A stretch of 64,000 nt of DNA from Bacteroidota bacterium (lineage in GTDB: Bacteria > Bacteroidota > Bacteroidia > Bacteroidales > UBA4417): NCBI GenBank assembly GCA_013376995.1, contig JACAAZ010000004.1, forward strand, positions 209,052-273,051, given 5' to 3'. Positions within the stretch are counted from its first letter, which is position 1, and the number at the start of each line of letters is the position of its first letter. The position numbers and the translations under genes were made by a program. The notes below the pieces were generated by a model. That model made no database searches. It worked only from the letters and a program-made list of their open reading frames with translations, and was not told where the DNA came from. Of this stretch, positions 8,427 to 16,276 are shown in pieces.

Positions 8427-9302
8427 ATGTCTCGAATAGCTGAATCAGAATTAATCCTCAACCCCGACGGAAGTATCTATCACCTTCATCTTAAACCGGA
8501 GAATCTTGCTCAGACAATTATTGTAGTTGGTGATCCGGGGAGGGTTGCTGAAATTTCAAGGTATTTTGACCTCGTGGATTTCAAGGTTATGAACCGGGAG
8601 TTATGCACTCATACCGGGTCTATCGGAAATAAGAGACTTACTGTACTTTCAACAGGTATGGGGACTGATAACCTTGACATTGTTATCAATGAACTGGATG
8701 CTGTAGTTAATATTGATCTAAATAAACGTGAAGCCCTGAAAGAACAAACTTCGCTTAATATCATCAGGCTTGGAACTGCAGGAGCTTTGCAGGCTGATAT
8801 CGCCCCGGGTGATTTTGTTGTATCGGATTATGGGATGGGACTCGATGGACTTCTCTATTTTTACAAAGATGGTAAAAGTGTGATGGATGCTGAACTCGCT
8901 AAAGCTTTTGTCCGGCATACAGGATGGGATGGGAATTTGCCAGGCGTATATGCTGTAAAGTCATCTGAACGACTAAAGAATATCCTTGGAAATGGGCTAA
9001 CCGAAGGGATCACACTGACAGCTTCAGGTTTTTATGGTCCCCAGGGCCGCGAATTGAGGCTGCCCCTTGCATTTCCTGAATTGAACCGACTGATTGAGAC
9101 ATTTAATTACCAGGGCAAGCGCATCTCCAATTTCGAAATGGAGACCTCCGCCCTTTATGGCCTGGGTAAGATGCTTGGCCACCAAACCCTTACTATCTGT
9201 ACCATTGTTGCAAACCGTGTTGCCCGGACCTACGCCAAGGATTATCATTCCGATGTTGAACGGCTGATAAAACTGGTGTTGGATAGGGTTGTGGAGTTGT
9301 AG
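8427..9302 (+). CDS. Nucleoside phosphorylase (uridine/purine phosphorylase family)
   Basis: A 291-residue protein started at ATG 8427 (MSRIAESELILNPDGSIYHL); an upstream TTG extension has no family similarity. It belongs to the PNP/UDP family, which splits nucleosides with phosphate into base and ribose-1-phosphate. Seen are the phosphate-binding VVGDPGRV loop (family GDPxR), LSTGMGTDNLDI and FEMETSALYGL with the nucleoside-binding Glu-Met-Glu. It is closest in layout to the Bacteroidota uridine-phosphorylase-like group, but substrate cannot be fixed from sequence alone. The gene diverges from the stress-protein gene with 56 bases between them, and its stop codon is the first unit of a heptanucleotide repeat array. 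Confidence 0.9.
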   Translation: MSRIAESELILNPDGSIYHLHLKPENLAQTIIVVGDPGRVAEISRYFDLVDFKVMNRELCTHTGSIGNKRLTVLSTGMGTDNLDIVINELDAVVNIDLNKREALKEQTSLNIIRLGTAGALQADIAPGDFVVSDYGMGLDGLLYFYKDGKSVMDAELAKAFVRHTGWDGNLPGVYAVKSSERLKNILGNGLTEGITLTASGFYGPQGRELRLPLAFPELNRLIETFNYQGKRISNFEMETSALYGLGKMLGHQTLTICTIVANRVARTYAKDYHSDVERLIKLVLDRVVEL

Positions 9303-9390
9303 GGGAGTAGGTTGCAGGCAGGTGGCCGGAAGCCTGAAGCCGGGAGCCGGAAGTTGGAAGTAAGAAGTAGGAAGTCCGAAGGAGGTGGGC
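9300..9390. repeat. Heptanucleotide degenerate repeat array, GGAAGYN type
   Basis: Thirteen 7-base units in unbroken phase: TAGGGGA, GTAGGTT, GCAGGCA, GGTGGCC, GGAAGCC, TGAAGCC, GGGAGCC, GGAAGTT, GGAAGTA, AGAAGTA, GGAAGTC, CGAAGGA, GGTGGGC. The first unit contains the stop codon of the nucleoside phosphorylase gene. Open frames crossing it on the minus strand are Leu/Pro/Thr-rich by-products of the repeat, not genes. Confidence 0.85.
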
Positions 9391-9652
9391 ATAAGCGACA
9401 GTGATTGAATAATAGAATTCCTGGTAACCGCGTTTTTCCACGCTCGCATCCGCGTAATCCCTGTCTGCCGGCGGGCAGGCGCGTTCCATTTTATACTATC
9501 AACAGATTATACATTTTTCTTTCAAATTATTTGATCAAAGTCGGTGTTTGAATTCACCTCAATTCCTATTCACGATGTTTTGTTGATAATTCTCCGGAAG
9601 AACTTTCTGAGTCATTGAAATGGTAAGTATTTTTAGCTGAACCAAATTTGCT
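9391..9652. other. Intergenic spacer with a GC-rich palindrome
   Basis: No credible gene. At 9465-9478 lies CTGCCGGCGGGCAG, an imperfect palindrome (one mismatch) of the kind often seen dispersed in Bacteroidota genomes. The rest, up to the SirB1-like gene, is AT-rich and shows no terminator or clear promoter that I can support. Confidence 0.5.
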
Positions 9653-10537
9653 ATGGCTTCAAAAAAACTACCTCCTGACCTTGATGCATTGATCAGTTTA
9701 CTGGATGACCCGGATACAGAGGCATTCCGACAGGTAAGTGAGCAGATCACCTCATTGGGCCCTATGGCTGTAGCTCCCCTGGAAGCGGCCTGGGAACAGG
9801 CATTTGATCCTGTAATGCAAAAACGGATTGAGGAACTGGTACACCAAATTCAATACAGTGAACTTTGCAGCCAGCTTACTGAATGGGTAAAATCCGGAGC
9901 CACTGATCTTCTTACTGGGTATATGCTTATAACCCGCTACCAATACCCTGAGTTCAACGAAATGAAGGTCCAGGCGCTACTCGATCATATTGTGAGGGAT
10001 ACATGGCTTGAATTAAATGAGAACCTTACCTCCCTAGAAAAAGTTAAGGTGCTTAATCATCTATTTTACCAGGTGTATAAGTTCGGCGGAACCACAGCAG
10101 AGAATCCAGCTCCAGAAAACTTTTACCTGAATATTCTTCTTGAAAGCAGGATGGGGACTGCGATCTCATTAGGCATACTCTATCTGCTGGTAGCCCGTAA
10201 ATTGGGAATTCCCCTCCAGGGTGTTGATTTGCCTCAACATTTTATACTTGCCCATACAAACCAGGTCACCGAAGAAGGTATTGCCGGAATCGATTCCATT
10301 GAAGTGCAGTTTTACATTAATCCATTCGCCCTGGGATCCGTATTTACAATAAAGGAACTCAACCTGTACCTTAAGAAGATAGAACTTAAGCCGCAGGAGA
10401 AATACTATCTTCCCTGCGGAAACCTTGAAATTATTAACCGTTTGATAGATGAATTGAAGTACTCCTACGAATCAAACGGGAATTCAGATAAAACTGACGA
10501 ACTGTCGAATCTGCAGGAGATATTGGGAATCAGCTGA
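9653..10537 (+). CDS. SirB1-like transglutaminase-fold protein (Transglut_core2)
   Basis: A 294-residue cytoplasmic protein. The first 90 residues look HEAT-like helical (LDDPDTEAFRQVSEQI, PLEAAWEQAFDPVMQKRIEE). Residues about 95-230 match the SirB1/Transglut_core2 family, with FYLNILLESRMGTAISLGIL and GIPLQGVDLPQHFILAH. In related proteins a Cys-His-Asp triad would mark a transglutaminase-like enzyme. Here the position before SLGILYL is Ile within GTAIS, so no nucleophilic Cys is visible and the protein is probably not an active peptidase. The His in the PQHFI motif is kept. Function is unknown. Confidence 0.85.
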   Translation: MASKKLPPDLDALISLLDDPDTEAFRQVSEQITSLGPMAVAPLEAAWEQAFDPVMQKRIEELVHQIQYSELCSQLTEWVKSGATDLLTGYMLITRYQYPEFNEMKVQALLDHIVRDTWLELNENLTSLEKVKVLNHLFYQVYKFGGTTAENPAPENFYLNILLESRMGTAISLGILYLLVARKLGIPLQGVDLPQHFILAHTNQVTEEGIAGIDSIEVQFYINPFALGSVFTIKELNLYLKKIELKPQEKYYLPCGNLEIINRLIDELKYSYESNGNSDKTDELSNLQEILGIS

Positions 10538-10545
10538 TGCTGTTT

Positions 10546-11499
10546 TTAGCGGTAGTAGGCTTCCAGGAAAGCATTGATATTGCCTTCAACCCGTGCCGGC
10601 ACATTGCTGACATCCGAGCGCTGAAACTTTTCCCCGGTTATATTCTCAAAAAGCTCAATATAGCGCTCAGAGATCAGGTTAACGAAGTCATCCGTCATTT
10701 CTGGAACAACTTGTCCGTCTTTTCCGTGGAAACCATTCTCCATCAACCATTCCCTAACGAATTCCTTAGAAAGTTGTTTCTGTGGTTCGCCTTTAGCCTG
10801 CCTTGAATCATAACCTTCTTTATAGAAATACCTGGAAGAATCAGGTGTGTGAATTTCATCGATCAGGTAAATCTCTCCGTCAACTTTCCCAAATTCATAT
10901 TTTGTATCTACCAGGATCAGTCCCATTTTCTCTGCAATCTCAGTACCCCGCTGAAAAATAGCCTGCGTGTATCTTTCAAGAAGTTCATAATCTGCAGCAT
11001 CTACCAGTCCCAAACGGAGAATTTCTTCTTTTGAGATGTCTTCGTCATGACCTACTGCTGCTTTTGTAGTTGGAGTGATAATGGGAACCGGGAATTTGTC
11101 ATTTTCCTTCATGCCTTCGGCCATTTCAATACCGCAGATAGATCTCTTCCCTGATTTATACTCTCTCCAGGCATGGCCGCTTAAGTAACCCCTGATGACC
11201 ATCTCAACCTTGAAAGGTTCGCAACGCCTTCCAACTGTAACCATTGGATCGGGAACAGCAATTTTCCAGTTAGGAAGAATGTCCTCAGTCAAATCAAGGA
11301 ATTTGGCGGCGATCTGGTTCAAAACCTGTCCCTTGTAGGGGATGGCCCTTGGTAGCACTACATCAAAAGCAGATATTCGATCGGATGTAACCATAACCAG
11401 TAGTTCATCCTTTATATTATATACATCCCTGACTTTACCGATATACAAGTCTCTTTGTCCGGGAAAAACGAACTGGGTGCGTGCGATGGCGTTGCTCAT
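10546..11499 (-). CDS. purC: Phosphoribosylaminoimidazole-succinocarboxamide synthase
   Basis: A 317-residue SAICAR synthetase, which joins aspartate to CAIR with ATP in de novo purine synthesis. Motifs seen are [14 protein letters not shown] (ATP and CAIR binding), [29 protein letters not shown] and [15 protein letters not shown]. It is longer than E. coli PurC (237) and similar to the long form of Bacteroidota and eukaryotes. The gene converges on the SirB1-like gene (stops 8 bases apart) and has a 5' leader of about 140 bases holding a hairpin and a heptad repeat. The promoter assignment is given separately. Confidence 0.97.
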   Translation of the reverse strand: MSNAIARTQFVFPGQRDLYIGKVRDVYNIKDELLVMVTSDRISAFDVVLPRAIPYKGQVLNQIAAKFLDLTEDILPNWKIAVPDPMVTVGRRCEPFKVEMVIRGYLSGHAWREYKSGKRSICGIEMAEGMKENDKFPVPIITPTTKAAVGHDEDISKEEILRLGLVDAADYELLERYTQAIFQRGTEIAEKMGLILVDTKYEFGKVDGEIYLIDEIHTPDSSRYFYKEGYDSRQAKGEPQKQLSKEFVREWLMENGFHGKDGQVVPEMTDDFVNLISERYIELFENITGEKFQRSDVSNVPARVEGNINAFLEAYYR

Positions 11500-11509
11500 G
11501 GGGGGTATG

Positions 11510-11551
11510 TTATTGATTATTGGTTATAAGTTGTTGGTTATTAGTTGTATG
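11510..11551. repeat. Heptanucleotide degenerate repeat array, TTATNRG type, in the purC leader
   Basis: Six 7-base units in phase: TTATTGA, TTATTGG, TTATAAG, TTGTTGG, TTATTAG, TTGTATG. It starts 11 bases upstream of the purC ATG. The same unit family recurs at 26029-26077. Confidence 0.75.
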
Positions 11552-11613
11552 ATTTACCAGGTTTTGGCTATTAATAATTATCGCCCTAAAAATATTGCTC
11601 GTTGGCGGCTATG

Positions 11614-11657
11614 GTGAAATAGCAAATCTTGTCAGATTTCACTTTTTTGCAAAGATA
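11614..11657 (-). promoter_or_regulatory. purC promoter with a hairpin at the transcript 5' end
   Basis: TATCTTTG (11650-11657, minus strand) fully matches TAnnTTTG. Transcription would start near 11643, exactly where a hairpin begins: GTGAAAT (11636-11642 on minus) pairs with ATTTCAC (11614-11620). The inner part also has AGATTT/AAATCT complementarity. On the plus strand the same hairpin is followed by six T's, but no plus-strand gene ends here. A 5'-terminal stem may protect the mRNA; the role is inferred. Confidence 0.45.
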
Positions 11658-11708
11658 AAGCCTAATAATATTCCAGGAAACTGTAAGCGGATTTTGTTCT
11701 TCCCTTTC

Positions 11709-12659
11709 TTACTTTTCTTTCTCGTATGCATTGATAATGCTGGTTACCAGCCTGTGCCTGACAACATCGCGGTTGTCGAGCATAATGATCTTTATACCTC
11801 TTACATCTTTCAGCAAACGGGTAGCCTGGACCAGGCCTGATGCCTGGTTGCGGGGAAGGTCAATCTGGGTAATATCACCGGTAATTGCAAACTTGGAAGA
11901 ATTTCCCATACGGGTAAGGAACATCTTAAGCTGACCTTCAGTGGCGTTCTGAGCTTCATCCAGGATGGCAAATGCACCTTCCAGCGTGCGGCCTCTCATG
12001 AATGCCAGTGGCGCTATTTCAATCGTTCCATCTTCAAGGTATCCTACAAGTTTCTGCGTAGGAATCATATCCCTGAGGGCATCATACAGAGGTTGAAGAT
12101 AGGGGTCCAGTTTATCTTTCAGGTCGCCAGGCAGAAAACCAAGATTTTCCCCTGCTTCAACTGCAGGCCGCGTTAGCACAATCCTCCTTACTTCCTTGTT
12201 TTTTAAGGCCCTGACAGCTAGTGCAACTGCAGTATAAGTTTTCCCGGTTCCGGCAGGCCCTATGGCAAAAATCATATCATTGGACGCTATACTTTCCACC
12301 ATCAGTTGCTGATTTGGAGTGCGAGCCCGGATCATCATCCCATTGCGTCCATGCACCAGTACATCGTTGTTGGTTTCCCTGAAGGAGGAAATCAATTCAC
12401 TTGCATTCCCGTTTCCTGTCAATTGCAGAATATCAGCCCCCGTAAGACGTCCGTAATTGTCATAAAACATGAGCATGGAACTGAAGACCTGTGCGAACTG
12501 GTCTATGTCAGAATCTTCGCCCTGCACTTTTAATTGTTCATCACGGGCAACGATCTTGAGTTTGGGAAATTGTTCGCGGAGTATCTCCAGGTTTCGGTCA
12601 TTAACACCGTATATTTCGAGTGGGCTGTAGGATTCAAGGGAATAGCTCTTTTCAGTCAA
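11709..12659 (-). CDS. phoH: PhoH family ATPase
   Basis: A 316-residue PhoH protein, an RecA-like ATPase related to the N-terminal half of RNA helicases and linked to RNA metabolism (it is often next to ybeY). The N-terminal 110 residues are the KH-like PhoH-associated part (LEIYGVNDRNL, FPKLKIVARDEQLKVQGED). Walker A is GPAGTGKT at 134-141 and Walker B FAILDEAQ at 230-237, then TGDITQIDLP and ATRLLKDVRGI. The start must be TTG 12659: a stop codon lies five codons upstream, no ATG lies between, and the conserved N-terminus begins right after the TTG. Weak initiation could keep levels low. Confidence 0.93.
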   Translation of the reverse strand: MTEKSYSLESYSPLEIYGVNDRNLEILREQFPKLKIVARDEQLKVQGEDSDIDQFAQVFSSMLMFYDNYGRLTGADILQLTGNGNASELISSFRETNNDVLVHGRNGMMIRARTPNQQLMVESIASNDMIFAIGPAGTGKTYTAVALAVRALKNKEVRRIVLTRPAVEAGENLGFLPGDLKDKLDPYLQPLYDALRDMIPTQKLVGYLEDGTIEIAPLAFMRGRTLEGAFAILDEAQNATEGQLKMFLTRMGNSSKFAITGDITQIDLPRNQASGLVQATRLLKDVRGIKIIMLDNRDVVRHRLVTSIINAYEKEK

Positions 12660-12856
12660 GTTGGAAGGGGTTTAAGAAGTTGTTCAATTCTGATGATGGC
12701 CTGAATATTAAAGATGAGTTACTGCTTCTGCAAATTTTTAACGGCTAATAAACTGTAAATGAAGTTACGTGATTATTTCTTCATTATTAAGCAATCATAA
12801 AGCAACTTGCAAGGGTATAAAATTACGAAATCATAGCCTGATCTGCTTTAAATTTC

Positions 12857-12864
12857 TACATTTG
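12857..12864 (+). promoter_or_regulatory. -7 element of the SAM hydroxide adenosyltransferase gene
   Basis: TACATTTG, a full match to TAnnTTTG, 49 bases before the ATG at 12913. No TTG is found at the -33 distance. Confidence 0.45.
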
Positions 12865-12912
12865 ATATTAATTTAGCAGTGTCAAAAAATTCCTGATTAT
12901 AGAGATTCACTT

Positions 12913-13695
12913 ATGCCGGTGATTACACTTACCAGCGATTGGGGGATTACCGATCATTATCTTGGAGCCGTAAAGGGAGCTATCCTTAGCAGGCATCCCA
13001 ATGCTGTTATTGTGGATATCTCTCACAAGGTTGACCATTATGATATCAGGCAGGCAGCATTTATTATCCGTAATGCTTTTCCTTCTTTCCCGGAAGGTAC
13101 AATTCATATACTTGCCATTGATTCCATCGAGTCTGACGAACATCCACATATTGTTGTAAAAGCTAAAGGCCATTATTTCATTGGGGCTGATAGCGGTCTT
13201 TTTTCGCTTATACTTGATGAAGAGCCTGAAAAGATCGTTGCATTGAGGGTACTCCAGGATACAGGTTATTTTACCTTTCCTGCCAGGGATCGTTTTGCCA
13301 AAGTAGCATGCATGCTTGCTGAAGGGAACCCTATTGAAGAACTGGGAGAACAGATTCCTTCCCTGGTTGTTAAGTTACCGCTTCTCGCCAGTATAAAGGA
13401 GGATAAAATTGAAGGCAGGGTTATGTACATTGATTCTTATAAGAACGTATACCTCAATATTACCGAGAAGGACTTCAGGAAGACAGTTGGCAACAAGCCT
13501 TTTACTATTCAGCTGAAAAGAACCGGGGACAGTATCGATACCATTGTTAAAGCTTATGGCGATGTTCCTGAGGGTGAAATGTGTGCCTTGTTTTCTTCAT
13601 CAGGTTACCTCGAGATCGCCCTTAACAGGGATAAGGCTTCATCTTTGCTCAACCTGCACATTGATGACACTGTCAGTGTGATTATTGGCGAATAA
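12913..13695 (+). CDS. S-adenosyl-L-methionine hydroxide adenosyltransferase (DUF62 family)
   Basis: A 260-residue protein of the DUF62/SAM-dependent halogenase-like family. Non-halogenating members cut SAM to adenosine and methionine using an activated water/hydroxide. The N-terminal ITLTSDWGITDHYLGAVKG carries the SAM-binding region, followed by VDISHKVDHYDIRQAAFI, and then GADSGLFSL. The C-terminal beta-barrel spans about 170-260. Chlorinases and fluorinases carry special loops that cannot be verified here, so the hydroxide transferase is the safest call. It lies between phoH and gldF, an arrangement I recall from other Bacteroidota. Confidence 0.88.
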   Translation: MPVITLTSDWGITDHYLGAVKGAILSRHPNAVIVDISHKVDHYDIRQAAFIIRNAFPSFPEGTIHILAIDSIESDEHPHIVVKAKGHYFIGADSGLFSLILDEEPEKIVALRVLQDTGYFTFPARDRFAKVACMLAEGNPIEELGEQIPSLVVKLPLLASIKEDKIEGRVMYIDSYKNVYLNITEKDFRKTVGNKPFTIQLKRTGDSIDTIVKAYGDVPEGEMCALFSSSGYLEIALNRDKASSLLNLHIDDTVSVIIGE

Positions 13696-13727
13696 TGTCG
13701 GACCAGATTTTCAATGCTTGAATTCAC

Positions 13728-13735
13728 TAATTTTG
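13728..13735 (+). promoter_or_regulatory. -7 element upstream of gldF
   Basis: TAATTTTG, a full match to TAnnTTTG, 26 bases before the gldF ATG. It would drive gldF-gldG-DUF4340. No TTG at the -33 distance. Confidence 0.45.
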
Positions 13736-13760
13736 CGCTCCGAAACGTAAGAACCTCCGC

Positions 13761-14492
13761 ATGTTCACCCTTCTTCGAAAAGAAATCAATAGCTTCCTGA
13801 GTTCTCTTATCGGTTATGCAGTAATTGTTGTATTCCTGCTGGTCAATGGCCTGTTTCTCTGGGTTTTCCCACTTGAGTTCAATATTCTTGACTATGGATT
13901 CGCCAGTATTGAGAACCTGTTTATGCTTGCACCCTGGGTATTCCTGTTCCTAATCCCCGCAATTACGATGAAATCATTTGCCGAGGAGCAAAAGAGTGGT
14001 ACTATGGAGTTGCTGCTTACAAAACCACTTTCTGACCTTGAGATAATCCTTGCGAAATACCTGGCGGGATTAGTACTGGTGATTTTTTCCCTTTTGCCAA
14101 CACTGATTTACTATGTTACTGTGAGTAAGTTAGGCTTACCTCCTGGTAATATAGATCATGGTGCAACCTGGGGATCCTATATCGGGTTGCTGTTCCTCGG
14201 AGCCGGATTTGTTGCGATCGGGACATTTGCCTCAGCAATTTCAGGTAATCAAATTGTTTCCTTTCTCATTTCCGTGTTGCTCTGCGGTTTCGCCTATATT
14301 GGATTTGAATTCATTTTCAATCTTTCCATCTTTGGTTCGTTCGGGTACATTATCCGGCAACTAGGTATCAATGCTCATTACACAAGCATAAGCAGGGGAG
14401 TGGTTGATAGCCGGGACGTTCTTTATTTTATCAGCCTTATAGCTTTTTTCCTGATGCTCACACGCTTCAGGCTTGAAAGGAGGAAATGGTAA
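13761..14492 (+). CDS. gldF: Gliding-motility ABC transporter permease GldF
   Basis: A 243-residue ABC-2-type permease with about six membrane helices. The family features are the N-terminal LLRKEINSFLSSLIGYAVI, FLIPAITMKSFAEEQKSGTM (the ABC-2 coupling motif with E and GT) and ELLLTKPLSDLEIILAKYLA. With GldA (ATPase) and GldG it forms an ABC complex first described as needed for gliding in Flavobacterium johnsoniae, although many non-gliding Bacteroidota keep it. gldA is not in this window. The stop overlaps the first ATG of gldG by 7 bases. Confidence 0.93.
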   Translation: MFTLLRKEINSFLSSLIGYAVIVVFLLVNGLFLWVFPLEFNILDYGFASIENLFMLAPWVFLFLIPAITMKSFAEEQKSGTMELLLTKPLSDLEIILAKYLAGLVLVIFSLLPTLIYYVTVSKLGLPPGNIDHGATWGSYIGLLFLGAGFVAIGTFASAISGNQIVSFLISVLLCGFAYIGFEFIFNLSIFGSFGYIIRQLGINAHYTSISRGVVDSRDVLYFISLIAFFLMLTRFRLERRKW

Positions 14493-16267
14493 TGGAGGAA
14501 AATAAGATAGCTATGACCAACAATCGGAAAAATATAAAACGCAACAGCCGCATCCAACTTCTACTGGGATTGGCCCTGATCCTATTGCTCAATGTTATTG
14601 GTTCCTTTCTTTTCTACAGGCTTGACCTCACCAGCGAAAAAAGATACTCACTTTCTCCGGCTACACGCGAAATGCTTAGTAAACTGGATGATGTCATATA
14701 TTTCAAGGTATACCTCGAAGGCGACTTTCCAGCAGGTTTCAAGAGGCTTAGGAATGAAACCAAGGAAATGCTTGATGAATTCAATGCCTACAATGATAAT
14801 ATCAGGTATGAATTTATTGATCCATCCGCCGGCAAGGATAAAAAAGCTTCCGATGACCTTTACCGCCAGCTGGTGGAATCCGGGCTTAACCCTACCGATC
14901 TGCAGGTAAGGAACAATGGAGGAACCTCCCGGCAGATCATATTTCCAGGGGCCGTTGTTACCTATAAAAACAAGCAACTGCCACTTGACCTGCTTGCAAC
15001 AAGTATCGGGACACCCGCTGAAGAACAGTTAAATAATTCTGTTCAATCCCTTGAATACAATCTGTCAAATGTTATCCGTAAACTGATTGTCTCCGAAAAG
15101 CCACATATAGCTTTTATTGAGGGGCAAGGTGAGTTGGACAGCCTGCATACAGCGGATATCCAGAATGCACTTTCGGAGTATTACGTAGTTGAAAAAGTCC
15201 GCATTGACGGCCATTTGTCAGCTCTTACCAAGCATATTCAGGGAAAGGATTCGACCAGCATGCATTTTAAGAATAAATACAAGGCTATTATCGTAGCAGG
15301 GCCGGACTCCGCCTTTTCTGAAAAAGATAAGTTCATCATTGACCAGTTCATAATGAGGGGTGGGAAAGCCCTCTGGATGGTTGATCCTGTCTATGCCAAC
15401 ATGGACAGCCTTCAAAAGAAAGATCAGACGATTGGTATTGCGAACGAGGTAAATTTGGCGGATCTGTTCTTTAATTATGGTGTACGTATGAACTCTGACC
15501 TTGTACTGGACTTCACTGCCCTGCCTATCCCTGTCGTTACAGGAAAAATGGGTAATCAGCCAAAAACAGAATTCCTACCCTGGTATTTCTTCCCGGTAAT
15601 AACTCCCACATCACAGAATCCTATCGTCAAGAACCTAAATGCCATTAAGTTAGAGTTTGCCGGTACGCTTGATACCCTGGACACTCCTGGGGTGAAGAAA
15701 ACTATCTTGTTATCAACATCAAAATATTCCAAAGTACTGGATGCACCCGCGCTTATCAGCCTTGACCTTCTGCACCAGGAACCGGATCCATCACAATTTA
15801 ACCAGCCATCACAGGCAGTTGCAGTGCTTCTTGAAGGAAATTTTGTTTCTCTATTCCTTAACCGAGTTCCTCCCGAAATATCAGGTGCTCCTCAAATTGG
15901 CTTCGTTGACAAAAGCAAAAACACACAAATGATAGTAATATCCGATGGTGATATTGCAAAAAACCAACTAAGGCCTGAACAATCAGGAATTTCAGTTCTG
16001 CCTGCCGGGTTTGACAGGTTCACCGGGCAGCAATTTGGTAACAGGGATCTCATATTGAATGCAATGAACTATTTATGTGATGATTCCGGCTTACTATCTG
16101 TCAGATCGAGGGAATTGAAGTTGCGTTTGCTTGATGGTTCAAAAATAAAGGATGAAGAGTTCAAGTGGCAGATGATTAACGTAGTTGCCCCGGTACTATT
16201 GGTAGTACTTTTTGGAATAGGGCAGTTCTACTTTCGAAAAAGACGTTATGCTGTAAATAAGAAGTAA
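14486..16267 (+). CDS. gldG: Gliding-motility ABC transporter auxiliary protein GldG
   Basis: A 593-residue protein with a helix near residues 24-46 (LLLGLALILLLNVIGSFLFY), a large extracytoplasmic region of ABC_transp_aux type, including KRYSLSPATREMLSKLDD, and a C-terminal helix (about 564-584, VVAPVLLVVLFGIGQFYF) followed by a basic tail. The central part contains WMVDPVYANMDSL and YLCDDSGLLSVRSRELKLRLLD, which are GldG hallmarks. Three starts are possible: ATG 14486 overlapping gldF, ATG 14492 and ATG 14513. The ATG at 14486 follows AGGAGGAA (a good Shine-Dalgarno-like run, unusual for Bacteroidota). The protein works with GldF and GldA. Confidence 0.93.
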   Translation: MVMEENKIAMTNNRKNIKRNSRIQLLLGLALILLLNVIGSFLFYRLDLTSEKRYSLSPATREMLSKLDDVIYFKVYLEGDFPAGFKRLRNETKEMLDEFNAYNDNIRYEFIDPSAGKDKKASDDLYRQLVESGLNPTDLQVRNNGGTSRQIIFPGAVVTYKNKQLPLDLLATSIGTPAEEQLNNSVQSLEYNLSNVIRKLIVSEKPHIAFIEGQGELDSLHTADIQNALSEYYVVEKVRIDGHLSALTKHIQGKDSTSMHFKNKYKAIIVAGPDSAFSEKDKFIIDQFIMRGGKALWMVDPVYANMDSLQKKDQTIGIANEVNLADLFFNYGVRMNSDLVLDFTALPIPVVTGKMGNQPKTEFLPWYFFPVITPTSQNPIVKNLNAIKLEFAGTLDTLDTPGVKKTILLSTSKYSKVLDAPALISLDLLHQEPDPSQFNQPSQAVAVLLEGNFVSLFLNRVPPEISGAPQIGFVDKSKNTQMIVISDGDIAKNQLRPEQSGISVLPAGFDRFTGQQFGNRDLILNAMNYLCDDSGLLSVRSRELKLRLLDGSKIKDEEFKWQMINVVAPVLLVVLFGIGQFYFRKRRYAVNKK

Positions 16268-16276
16268 TAGTTGAAT

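Noticed and set aside
9300-9390. Heptad array as a CRISPR or as coding sequence of two minus-strand frames
   Set aside because: Units are 7 bases with no spacers, and the frames have a repeat-driven low-complexity composition.
9193-9489. Minus-strand frames over the 3' end of the nucleoside phosphorylase gene
   Set aside because: They are antisense to a well-conserved gene and to the repeat array, with no start signal.
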